Shown here: in pieces, positions 1 to 10,462 of the stretch
How the letters are laid out: the number at the start of each line of letters is the position of its first letter
Numbering within the stretch: the stretch's first letter is position 1
The notes under the pieces: model-generated
What the model saw: only the letters and a program-made list of their open reading frames with translations
What the model was told of the DNA's origin: nothing
Databases searched by the model: none
Translations under genes and position numbers: made by a program
From: Prostheceraeus crozeri
Taxonomy: Eukaryota; Platyhelminthes; Polycladida; Euryleptidae
Reading direction: 5' to 3'
DNA: 64,000 nucleotides
NCBI GenBank assembly: GCA_907163375.1
Contig: CAJQUW010011532.1
Span: 868,001-932,000 of the forward strand

Positions 1-43
1 AGTGGCAGCTAAAGGTGCTCATTGTTCAACTTTAGCTGCCACT
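1..43. repeat. Perfect 14-bp inverted repeat at the window edge
   Basis: Bases 1-14 (AGTGGCAGCTAAAG) are the exact reverse complement of bases 30-43, with a 15-base loop. The window starts inside or at the edge of the structure, so the arms may be longer upstream. It could be the end of a foldback element or a small MITE. Nothing else is visible in it. Confidence 0.6.
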
Positions 44-1430
44 TTTAATTGACACTCAGAGGATAATAAGGTGATAATCAATGCATCTCTTTTCATCACC
101 ATTCACTAAATTGCTATGTTCTGATGACGCACGGAGCATGGTTATTATAGGTATACCTTTGCTTCCATTGTTTATCCATTCTTTTCTGACTCATCATGGA
201 TCAAAAAGTGTCAGCAAGAAAGTTTCACGTGTAACCGCACGTGTAGGCAAATAATTCCGCATGCAAGTATTCAGGCATCTTAAAGAAGTCCGAATCTTTT
301 AAATATCTTCAAATCTCATCGCTAGACCAGACAGACGTCACATATTGACGGAATAACTGTATCATAAGGCATATCTACCGGTAGCAGACTTGGTGAAAGT
401 ATTTTGCTCATTAGCTATCGATACTCTAAGATGCTGTTGTACAAGCGCTTTAAGCTCCTCCATTTCAGAAACAAATGTGGTTTCCTTTTTGAAAACAGCT
501 GTAGATTTACGTGTTTGCATCTCTGTCAAAAGTTATTATCAAATGTTTGGGACTCTGAACCTGCCATCTAAGTACGCTAGGTGTTTATTTTTGCAGCCTT
601 TTGTTGTGATGAGCTGTTCCTCAAATAGCTTTCATGTTTTGCATTAATCTAGTTTGAGACCAAAGCTACATAGCCGAAGCTTCAGTGAAGTCTGAACTCA
701 TTCATCAGCAAGGCTACTTTTACCAACAAGGGTGAACACTAAAAACACTATTTGGCTGTGTAGCGTGCAATGTAACTAATAGCGAGCTGACGGGTGGTTA
801 CGACCTTCATTTTATTCATCATTGTCAAAACTGCGAGCTCAATAGCCAAAAGATAAATAGTTAGCATTAAACAGCATGATCAATAATAAGTAAGTAAGTA
901 ATATTTATATTCTGGTGTTTTCAAATGCAAGTGATCATCAGTAAACAATTACATGGTTGGCACAAATTCGCAAATCATTTGAAGTAAAAGTTATTTCTGA
1001 TACGTATTGAAGAGACGAGCACAATAAGGGGAAAAGAGGAGCTTCTTCGTTTAGTCTTACAAAAAAGCAATTGAACCTGTTCAGTTCGCGGTAGAAGTTG
1101 AGGTACCAAAGAGTGTAGTTGATGATTACCTCGTAATGTCTGGCGAAAAATTTGTGGAGCTCTTGCCTCCCGACGAGTTGAGAAACTACTCAAAGGCTGA
1201 CAGCGACATTCAAAGTTACCAGTAATTCTATGGCAGCGCCTTCTGAATTTTTCGATTTTGTTTGCATTTTTTGCTGATAAACCGACATAAACTGGGCCTT
1301 TTGTCAACCATGACCTTTTCGTTTTTGTTTGGAATTTTCTCATTGCTTTTGGATTATGTCCTTAGAGAAGCAATGCTTTTTAATAAGCTGACACATGAAT
1401 ATACATAATAACTAAGTAACTGCAAACTAC
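44..1430. other. Intergenic DNA, no recognised gene
   Basis: No family could be recognised here. A small minus-strand frame at 362-520 (52 codons, ATG start) encodes a charged, helix-prone peptide. A plus-strand open stretch around 1055-1220 also reads like coding DNA and includes the peptide EKFVELLPPDELRNYSK. Either could be an exon or an old retroelement remnant, but neither has convincing splice sites or homology that I can name. Confidence 0.4.
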
Positions 1431-1432
1431 TA

Positions 1433-2535
1433 CAGGGTGTCCCAATAAGAACGGAAAATTTATATTGACATCATGCTTGCTATTTTGTTTATAGAATAGT
1501 GCCACTATGATAGTTCGCTTGTGATAAGCCTGCCATTTCAACTGTTGTGAGGGCTGTCCTTTCGGTGACCGCTGTGATCGGTACTCATCGAGCGAGTATG
1601 AAATCAAATTAAATCATGCAGTTTGCAGCACAGCATTTGTTTCCGTGGAAGACAAGAACTTGATAAATGAATCGTTCTTAAACGATTCATTTATTCTGAT
1701 CATTCAGGAATATTTTGCAAAAATGGTGATCGCGCAATTTCCACAAATTCAGGTACTGCAACAGTTGTGACAATAGTTGAAAATTTTTGAAAAGACAGGA
1801 TCGGTAACTGATGTCAGATCATCGAAACGCATGCGGAGTGACGAAGATCCTCGCGCTTCATGAGAAGCAAATTCATCCCTAGCGTGTTACTGTCTTTTGG
1901 ATTGTGGGCCGGTGGCATCATTGGACCGAACTTCTTTGAGGATGCTGAAGGAAAGGCACTTACAATGAATGGGGCAGGTATCGGGCCATGATATCCCAGT
2001 ATCTTGTACCTCAAAGGATGGTCTGGATATCACAGAAATGTGGTTCCAACAAGATGGCACACTGCAGGTGCAGCGATGGAGTTGTTACAGGAGAAATTAC
2101 CTGGTCGTGTCATCTCTCGTTGGAGTGACGAGAATTGGCCGCCAAGATCATGTTACTTGACGCCTTGTGATTTCTTCCTTTGGAAATTTTTGAAGTCAAG
2201 GTTTATTTCAACAGACCCTTGAGTACCCAATCCTTAACGGAGGAGATCAGACGGTGTGTGGTCGAAATCCAGCAAGAATTATGCCAAGCTGTTATCCAGA
2301 ATTTCAACTGAAGAATTAAAGTGAGTCGGCAAAGCTGAGAAGGACATTTGTTGGATGTGTTGTTTCATAAATTATTCCTCTTCCCATATTTTTTTGTTCT
2401 CAAACTGGAAATTTTCCAGTGAAATCATGATTCCCACATGTATATTTCATGATAAAATAATAATTTCGTATTTCATTAGGCAAGAAATCGTCTTTATCTA
2501 AACTATAAAATTTCCGTTCTTATTGGGACACCCTG
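1433..2535 (+). mobile_element. Degenerate mariner-like (Tc1/mariner superfamily) DNA transposon
   Basis: The element is bounded by terminal inverted repeats of about 32 bp with one mismatch, beginning CAGGGTGTCCCAATAAGAAC. A TA dinucleotide flanks each side (1431-1432 and 2536-2537), which is the target duplication of this superfamily. The length, 1103 bp, suits a small mariner. Inside is a decayed plus-strand transposase. The near-perfect terminal repeats contrast with the badly decayed coding region, so this copy may have been mobilised in trans after its gene died. Confidence 0.88.
1850..2315 (+). pseudogene. Mariner-like transposase remnant (DDE domain)
   Basis: Fragments in all three plus-strand frames resemble the catalytic half of mariner-like transposases. 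They include the stretch GRYRAMISQYLVPQ near 1970, then MWFQQDG near 2038 (the conserved block around the second catalytic Asp, which here is followed by a frameshift), then LTPCDFFLWKFLKSR near 2158, covering the third acidic position. The C-terminal stretch contains EIRRCVVEIQQELCQAVIQN. Multiple frameshifts and stops show it cannot make a protein. The N-terminal DNA-binding half (1433-1850) is not recognisable. The order of the fragments is that of the family. Which mariner subgroup it belongs to was not resolved. Confidence 0.8.
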
Positions 2536-2835
2536 TATAATAGAAACCTAACTGCTAAAGATAAAATTGACTTACATAAACACAAAATTATGAAATTTAT
2601 ACTTTTAACACCGGTCGAATGCGTTGACACCTGAACTCGAAATTCCGACGCACTACCTTGTCCATCCATTTGAGTAATGAATGTCGCGGTTTGCAAGAAT
2701 AGAACTCATCTGTAGTACCACAATGATAGGAAGTTTCATGGACAGGAGCTGACATGGCTTATTGCGTCATGTTTGCTCAGGCATTATCATAGAACATTTT
2801 GCTGAAGATAGGTCATTAGTATGTGAAAACATCAC

Positions 2836-3531
2836 TCACTCCACGGTTTTCCGTCTTCTTTTCTTCGTATTGCAAGGGTTGGACGTCCACAAATGTCGAT
2901 TTGGCTTGATGGCATTTCTCCACACCATCCGATCCGAAGGGTCGACGGAGGATAGATTCCATTTTCGAAGATCTTCTTTGATGTTGTCAAGCCAACGCTT
3001 CTTTGGTCGGCCTCGTGGATTCTTTCATGAGAGTTCGATGGTCTGAACTTTCTTAGGCCAGTCGGCTTCATCCATGCGTTGTACATGTCCATACCAACGT
3101 AGCCTTCTCCAGCGCACACTATCTTCAAGTCGATGAATACCAAGCCTAGACCTTAGCTCATCCATAGGAACTCGATCAGATAGGCGCTTAGAGCAGATCC
3201 ACCGCATCATTGCGTTGTCATTACGGCGCAATCGGTTTTGCTCCTCGATGTTGATTGGCCATGTCTCGGTTGCATACAACAGAACACTTCTCACACACAT
3301 GGAGTAGACATGACCTCGGCTGCTGAAGGGGATGTCTCTGTTCGTAAGTATGGGAATGAGCTCACGAAAGTTCTTCCATGCCAGCTGAATTCTCAGTCCA
3401 GCAGCCTCACTGCAGCCACCTGATTGTCCTAACATATCACCCAGGTAACAAAATGCAGGCACAACTTCATAATCAGCATCACCAATACGAAGCTTACTAG
3501 CAGTCGGTTTAGGAGCTTGCTTAAACACCAC
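2836..3531 (-). pseudogene. LINE ORF2 C-terminal region, two frames
   Basis: The frame 3531-3025 encodes the post-RT thumb/connection region. It contains FCYLGDMLGQSGGC, then YATETWPI, then a stretch ending WYGHVQRMDEADWPKKV, a pattern shared by the 3' ends of many invertebrate LINEs. A frameshift near 3030 moves the reading frame: the continuation at about 3025-2836 encodes RGRPKKRWLDNIKEDLRKW and ends NPCNTKKRRKTVE before a TGA. That ending is characteristic of this LINE lineage and fixes the 3' end of the coding region. Confidence 0.85.
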
Positions 3532-4216
3532 GGCACTTTTTACAAGAAAAGCTAGGATCTGTCTTCAAAGAACCTTTAACTCCAGACCATTTATGATGTA
3601 TCCATCTGTTGCATCGTGCGCAGTAGATTGAATTACTACCAACCCCACGAATGCATACACCACATGGAAATTTGCCCGATTCTTTCAGCACTCGGTTTTC
3701 GGAACTCGTGCTATGCAGGATCTTCGATTTCTTTACGTTGACACGTAGTCTATACGACTCTAGACCACCTTTCCACTGGGCAACTTTCTGTTCTAGCTCA
3801 GCCAGATTGTCGGCAGCAATGACCAGGTCATCCGCGTAGAGCATTTCCCAGGGGCATCCTGTACGAAAATCACGTGAGATCGCCTCCATAACAATAACAA
3901 ATAACAAAGGGCTCAAAACGGATCCTTGATGGACTCCAACGGTAACATTAAACTCAGGACTACATTTCCCATTTATACGGACACTCGATCTAGGACACTC
4001 ATACATGGACTGAACAACTCTAATTACCCACTCTTCAATACCGATTCTCCTCATTGACCACCATAACACTTTGCGAGGCACTCGATCAAAGGCCTTTTCA
4101 AGGTCGACAAAGAGGAAAAATAATTCCTTCCGCTTACAGAGAAACTTTTCTTGCAGCTGCCTTAGGACAAAAATAGCATCAGTGGTACCACGTCCAGGCA
4201 TAAAACCAAATTGCAT
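3521..4216 (-). pseudogene. LINE reverse transcriptase domain with inserted Cys-rich finger
   Basis: An RNA-dependent DNA polymerase domain. Motifs in order: FGFMPGRGTTDAIF (fingers), FVDLEKAFDRVPR (first catalytic Asp), HQGSVLSPLLF, and the active-site box MLYADDLVIA, which is intact. After the palm come about 50 residues with paired cysteines and a histidine (CGVC, then CARC, H, then CKKC), a PHD/zinc-finger-like module often found at this position in related LINEs. Upstream sequence (4216-4754) is present in other frames, so the original ORF is broken. No start codon should be assumed. Confidence 0.88.
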
Positions 4217-4716
4217 GGAGCCTGCTCTCTGATAATAGGTTCAAACACCCTCTCAATGATTTTGAGGACTTGATCTTGTAACTTAAGACCTCTGTAGTTG
4301 TCTCTGTCAAGAGCATCACCCTTTCCTTTATAGCAGTTGACCAAGAAAGATAAATTCCAATCTTCAGGTACCCGACCTTCTCTGATAATGGCATTCGCAA
4401 ATCCACTTCACGCAAGGTACCCGGGTTCCAGGGGAACTCCGTGTTGAGCAGTCTGTCATAATGACTGACCCAGGCACACATCTTGTCCGCGTCAGAGAAA
4501 GCAATGGTGTTGTCATCACATCTAATGCACTTCACCGACACCGTCCATATTTTCGCTCTTCATCTTGCGTTCAAGCCGAAAAACTTGATTCCTTTTATTG
4601 GCACAGTTAAGGTCACTGAACCTTTCCTTCTGAGCTTTCTTTTTAGCGAAGTATATCGTTGATTTTGCAGCGCGTTTAGCCGCAACATACGCTTCTTTAC
4701 TTCCACCTTTTTTCCA

Positions 4717-5547
4717 TTATTTCCAAAGTTTACGTTTCTTAGTAACCGCAGCATTTACCTCATCATTCCACCACCAGGTTTCTTTTCGCTTCACAGGACC
4801 GCCCTTCGTATAACCACAAACATCCTCACACGCCTTCCTTAGACCCGATCGCAAAGCAGTCCATAGATCACCAACTTGATCACATTTACCAGCTCGCAGC
4901 AATTCATTAGAAGCACTTTCTTCAAATGCAGCGCGATTCGCAGGAGACTTAAGTTTCCATAACCGTAGTTTAGGCGCAACTTTTCTTTTCCTCTCGACAT
5001 CGATGTTGATGTTCATATCGCACACCAGTAATTTGTGTTGAGAAACGCATTCTTCACCACCAATGACTTTTGCATTTCTTACTAACTTCATATTAGATTT
5101 CCTGACCAGGATATAATCAACCTGTGTAGATGAAGGGCCAGACTTGTAGGTTATTAATCGCGAATCTGTCTTCTCAAAGAAAGTATTGGTCACAGACAGA
5201 TCAAGAGCAACACACAGGTCCAACAGACGAATACCTTCACTATTTCTGGTGCCGAAACCATGATCACCATGAACACCCACGAAACCATCTGTAGAGTTAC
5301 CTACGTGGCCATTGAAGTCCCCTCCAACTACAAGAAATTCGTTGTCGGGAACAGCAGCAAGGTTACTGATGAGTGCATCATAAAACGCATCCTTTTCTTC
5401 TTGTGTCCTTCCAACTTGAGGAGCGTAAACGCTGATCACATTCATGATTTCGCGTTGGTTTGAAATCCTTAACCAAATAATCCGGTTAGAAATGCGCATA
5501 ACAAAAATGACTTTGTCAACCCATTCTTCAGCAATAAAAATACCCAC
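4717..5547 (-). pseudogene. LINE apurinic-type endonuclease domain
   Basis: The 276-codon frame covers most of an exonuclease-endonuclease-phosphatase fold, which nicks target DNA for target-primed reverse transcription. Visible motifs are ISVYAPQVG, VVGGDFNGHVG (the GDFN box), TYKSGPSSTQVDYILV (the catalytic/structural YxS and DYI boxes) and SQHKLLV. It ends with WWWNDEVNAAVTKKRK, the linker to the RT. The N-terminal end, including the QETRW motif, lies in another frame at 5620-5660, so a frameshift separates them. Confidence 0.87.
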
Positions 5548-5619
5548 ACCACTGAAACCGTCATCTCCTCCTTGCCAGAATAGTTTGTACTAGCTGGCTT
5601 TTCCCGTAATCATTCTCGC

Positions 5620-5952
5620 TTAACCTCCTCTCCATCGGGTTTCCTGCACACAGCAGAAACTAATGCATCTTCGCTCTAAAATTGTACTAACATTCAAAGA
5701 TGCCGCACGTAAATTATTATGGCCATTCAGGCCCACCTTCACTCCTCTGATCATATGTCGCATCCCAGTCTGAGGCTCCTGGGATGAACCCCTGCTCGCA
5801 CGTGTCACACCAGTCCGGGGCTGCTGATGCGCCCTCCTGATCTTCCTGTGAGGGTCCGGAGGTGGCCCCCTCATATCCATCCTTTCCATAATCGACATTT
5901 GCATATTTGATTGAAGCAAGATTTTACAGCTGGATGTCCTTCCTAGTGCCAA
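5620..5952 (-). pseudogene. LINE 5' coding remnant ending at the endonuclease QETRW motif
   Basis: A minus-strand frame of about 110 codons. Its last third, RAASLNVSTILERRCISFCC followed by VQETRWRGG, matches the start of the LINE endonuclease (conserved Asn and Glu metal-binding positions). Compared with the family there appears to be a short deletion between the LNVST and RRCIS parts. The first two thirds are Arg/Pro-rich and look like the variable N-terminus. A stop codon follows RWRGG, and the rest of the endonuclease continues from 5547 in another frame. Confidence 0.7.
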
Positions 5953-6095
5953 CTCCGATGTTTTACAGCTGTCGGAGAGAAGCTGTCAATGTGGATACCA
6001 AATTGCTTTTGATGGCATTTCCTCCATCTGGGTCCCACTACCCATCCCAGGCTTCCTGGGTTAACCGGGGTAACTGGGTCTAATCATGATTAGAC

Positions 6096-9000
6096 GTAAT
6101 ATGCCATTAGATCAATTGGCTTCTTTAATACTGTAAGTACAGTGCATTATGCTTTTTATGGTGTGATAATGATTTGCCAATAATTATCATAATCTCTTCT
6201 ATCTTACATATCAAATATGCACGTATAGATTTGGAGTAATGAATGGGATGTACATTTTCTTGCTAGTAGCGTGTCTGTTATCTTGATGATTGAACTATTC
6301 AAAGTGACAAAGTTTCGGGTTGCTATTTTCATCCCAATACTGATGCCAGACGCAGTTACGAATTCCATAATAAATATTAAAGTACAGCTACTGTGCGGCG
6401 CAGAGTCTCAGTAAATGGAAACCTCATGCAACACTCATAGATATGGCTTATCGTAAATCGTGTTTTTCCATTGACTTCGCTCTGTTTTATGTTGATGAAA
6501 TAGATGCATAAGTTGAAACTGTCGGCTGACGATATTTGATATTCATGACTTCAAATTCACATGTTTCAGAGCGCTGTGTAAGCACAACATATTAACTGTC
6601 AACCAACGCTAGCAATCAATGATCTGATGCTATATTTACTTTAGTGTCCAAGATGTCATGTTTTAAGCAATCACATAAAGGATAGAATGAAAAGATGCTG
6701 CTAAGAAAATCCGTCCTATACGACTAACTCCATTTCTCGCACTACAAGTTTGAATTTAGAATTCTATATCTATGATAATCACACTAACTGAACAATGAAC
6801 ATGACATTGGGATGCATGATTGGATTTGAATCAGCAATTTGCTTTCAGGTCAAATGGTTTCCCTTTCTATCCGTAAAAGGAGGACGCCAGCTAGTCACTA
6901 TTTAGTGACCGATCACTTTTGTTCAGTATTTTTCTCAAGTCACTAAAAATAGTGACCAGTTTTTGTTGTAAGCCATTTTACACAGGCCAAAATTGTGGTC
7001 GTTCCATGAATCAGTCAAAGCTCAAGCTAACTTCATTATAATCAAATGTCTTTGATCTGTTCATCAATTTTTATATCATTTACACAAAATTTTCTTTATA
7101 ATTTTATGGTGGGAGCACTAACTTTTCTTCATGAGCACTTTCCGGAAACCTTTGGAGCATAGACTTGCCCTTTTCTCCCTAGCATCCACTAAAAAATTGT
7201 GTGCGATCTCAATGCACAGCCTTTTTTCTTCTTGTTACCACCAGAACTGTCCCTTTTAGCACGTGTATAACTTTCTCCAAGTGATTCATCCTATTCCTCG
7301 AATTTCCTTGTTGTGTTTCCCATTGCAGCAAGACTTTAGACAAGGATCAAACTCATCCTTACATGGTTTAGCGCGGAAAGTCGGCCTATTCTTTAAATTA
7401 GAAACCGCGTTTTTGCCCAAATTTATATTTTTATGTTGCTGAATGTGCTTAAATTGTTAAATTTGTGGACATTTTTCTAATCAATTTAAAATAAAGTTAC
7501 AAATTCAGTGTCTCGGATTTCAATTTTTATAAATGTTAGCATAAATGAACAATTGAGCAAGTGTCTCAATTGCAAATGAATAATCTTGAAGACAAATGGA
7601 AGTGGAATTCATTAAAATTTGATGACAGATGACGATTTGAACCATGTTATTGATTGCTACATTTTGTTTTTCAGGACAAACTTGGCTTGCAAGCGATGGA
7701 CAAAGCTGGAAAACTCGCTTTCCTTTCTTTCCCTGGTGATCATTTGCAGTTTTCCAACGTTTGGTTTGTTCAAAGCATTATCAATAAATACCTCAAGTAA
7801 CAATATCCGACTTCCATGTAGCAACTTTTCTTCCATTTTGATGACTTTTTCAATCAATCGACGAATTTCATAAGTAGCATTTTGTATGCTGATTTTATAC
7901 GTCAATCTTTTATGATTTACATCGAATTTCATACACAAATTTTGTAGATTGTTGATTTTTAAAGAATCATTTTATTAAAATTTACTTTCTTTCATCAACG
8001 AACAGTTTCTAATGCATTCTTGTAAACGGTACTTTAAATCCTATGATCAACTTTCGAAATATACTTTCTGTTAACAATATGTTAGTTTTACTATCTTCCT
8101 CAAATCCTTGGTCTATTGATAGTATTTGCAACTTGGTTCACTCTCGCTTTGCTCTCTTTTAGCTTTTCATTTTAGCATCGTGCACACATTCTCTGCGAGG
8201 GATGTATGAAGGACTGCACTCTCAAGGCAGTCTGTTAAATTATTTTGGGATGGATAGGCATCACTATTATTAGACAGATGGATACAAATGTGGATTTTAT
8301 ATATCCATTCGTGTAGCTTCAAAATATGAGAACAAAATTACTTACTTGATTTACGCTTAACGGGTTGACGCATCTTTTATTTACATTTATATTCTCTAGC
8401 ATTGAACAAAAAAACAATTAATTCGTCGATTTCAGCGAATAAGTTCATAGTGATTCTAGTGAGAACATTTATGACCGAAGCTACATGTATATGACATCTT
8501 TGATTAACCCGTGTGCAGGCCTATTATTATTGCAATAGTAAAATCAAATTGGAAAGAATAGATATTTATCATTAGATTGCTCGACGATTCATATCATTTC
8601 CCTAATCAAAAAGCGCTAGTTTTTCTACGTTTGCCCGACGCTAGGTTTGGTCCACTTCCTCTGCTAAACTAAAGTAAATTGACAAGTAAGGTTAGTATCA
8701 CAGAAAAAGTGAACCAAGCTGCGCTTGACTGGGGATGTGCATTGCTATGAATGAGAACCTCATATTTTGGCAACCGCCAGAATTAATCTTGTTGACAATG
8801 CTGGCCAGAAAAACTAATGTAAAGCTATAAGTTAAAGCATTACCGATGAAAATTTTCGATCTTATCAGTGATTACTTTATCGTACGAATTCTTAGATGAC
8901 TTAACTTTCTAAACGAAATCCACAGTAAACTCCCGTAAACTGATCAAGCCTATTGGGACTGATTCTGGTTCAATGAAGTTTCAAGGTAAAATCGATCGGT

Positions 9001-10177
9001 TTTTTAGATATGTCGTACTGTAACAGAATCTCTTGCTTGAAGAGATACATATGTACAGCGAAATAATCATCTGACAATGATATACACACAATTTGATGGA
9101 ATTCGACAAAAGATTCTTGAGTCAACAAGCACCTGAAACACAAGAACCTGTGTAAAAGCACAGATTAATAACTTTGCATCGGTGACACATCTGACTTATA
9201 GTGTTCAGACGCCGACAGTTTGCGCAACTTTTTTATTTCAAAAAATAATATCACAAACGTGAGATTTGCTGATAAATAAAACTACACAGGCCTACAATAT
9301 GAGTGCTAAAATGTTTTTCACAAATAGCAAGCTTAGAACATAGCCATTCAACAAGAAAATTCAGAATGATTGAATTAATGACACGAAAATTTATGTGAAA
9401 GCGTCACACTGTTTTTATGTTTCGGTCTTACCTTTGGTTTCGGTCAACAACCTGTAGAACATCTTGCGCGCGCATGATGATGAAAAGCGCATATACTGCA
9501 TCTATACGCTTAATGATGTTTTGCTCAGCCGTTTTAAAAATGCTTCCATCATCTCGTTGTTAAGTCTCAAATTAAAGAAAACAAGCAAGTTCAATTACTA
9601 TAGTGACGGGACCTTAGAGGTTTCATAAATTTAGCATTGATTTATTTCAGTAAGTAGTTGACGATCATACATTGCAAGAGCTTTTAGATAGCCGAATTCA
9701 AAGAACATGCTGTTTATAGCAAGATAGTACGGAGACAACTCCAAGATTGCTTTTTCAGTAGGTCGTGTTGTTGTGTGATTCGTGTGCAACAATTACAAAT
9801 GTCAACAATAACTTCAACTGAATTAAATCCCATTATCTGCAATGTAAACGGCATCTAGTAGACAGTAAAAAGAAAGTGAGTAACATTATATTTGAAAATA
9901 TCAGCTAGAATTATGCATTTTTTGTCATATTGATTGTTTCGTTTCTGAACGTAAAATATCTGGAAGCTCATCTGATATCACCGTTGTTTTAGGCGGTGTC
10001 AAGTTTAGATTATGAAATAGATCTGAAATACATGCTGTGCATGTACACAATGAAGAAACATTCAATTTCATGCTGACAGAGGTCTTAGTATGTCATTGAA
10101 ATTAATTCTAGATGTATTGATCCACGAACAAATGGATGACATACAAAAAACTGTTGCAGCTGTTCCAATAGCACATT
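6096..10177. other. Intergenic DNA, no gene seen
   Basis: Four kilobases of AT-rich DNA without a recognisable coding region or transposon. Two nearby palindromes built on GTCACTA/TAGTGAC lie at 6894-6909 and 6939-6956. A perfect 18-bp palindrome (GTCTAATCATGATTAGAC) lies at 6078-6095, just at the estimated 5' end of the LINE. The rest could hold introns or regulatory DNA of genes outside the window. Confidence 0.5.
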
Positions 10178-10183
10178 TTTATT
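10178..10183 (-). terminator. Candidate polyadenylation signal AATAAA for the DEG/ENaC gene
   Basis: AATAAA on the minus strand, about 280 bases downstream of the channel gene stop codon. It is the nearest canonical hexamer I found on that strand. The hexamer is common by chance in AT-rich DNA, so the assignment is tentative. Confidence 0.3.
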
Positions 10184-10462
10184 TGATTCGATAAACATTC
10201 ATCGCAAGGCCTGTGGAAATGTATTCATTTACGAAATTTCATTTAGGTTCCATGCTTTCATTTAGGAGATGTCAAAATGAATGGAAAAAAAGCTTCTAGA
10301 CCCAAACGAATTATCATCGATTGAATGAGTACAAACTCGGCTAAAATGGCACGCTAGGGTGAAGTGGAATAATGCGGCAGATAGAGGGAAACCACATTCA
10401 GGTCGAGTTCCAAACATTATTGAATCTTCAGATAAGCATTAATGTCAATAAAATGTCACACT

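Larger units (their letters stand above)
2836..6095 (-). mobile_element. Nearly full-length but inactivated non-LTR retrotransposon (RTE-like LINE)
   Basis: Read on the minus strand, the order is: a 5' untranslated and N-terminal region (about 6095-5620), an apurinic-type endonuclease (5547-4717), a linker (4754-4179), a reverse transcriptase (4216-3521) and a C-terminal region ending with a stop at 2836-2838. The 5' non-coding part carries a 'grading to ...GGAAATGCCATCAAAAGCAA' text typical of this LINE group. The ORF is split by several frameshifts. The endonuclease resembles the domain found in proteins called craniofacial development protein 2-like. Exact 5' and 3' ends are estimates; no target duplication was located. 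The clade (RTE/RTEX) is my best assignment from remembered family features. Confidence 0.88.
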
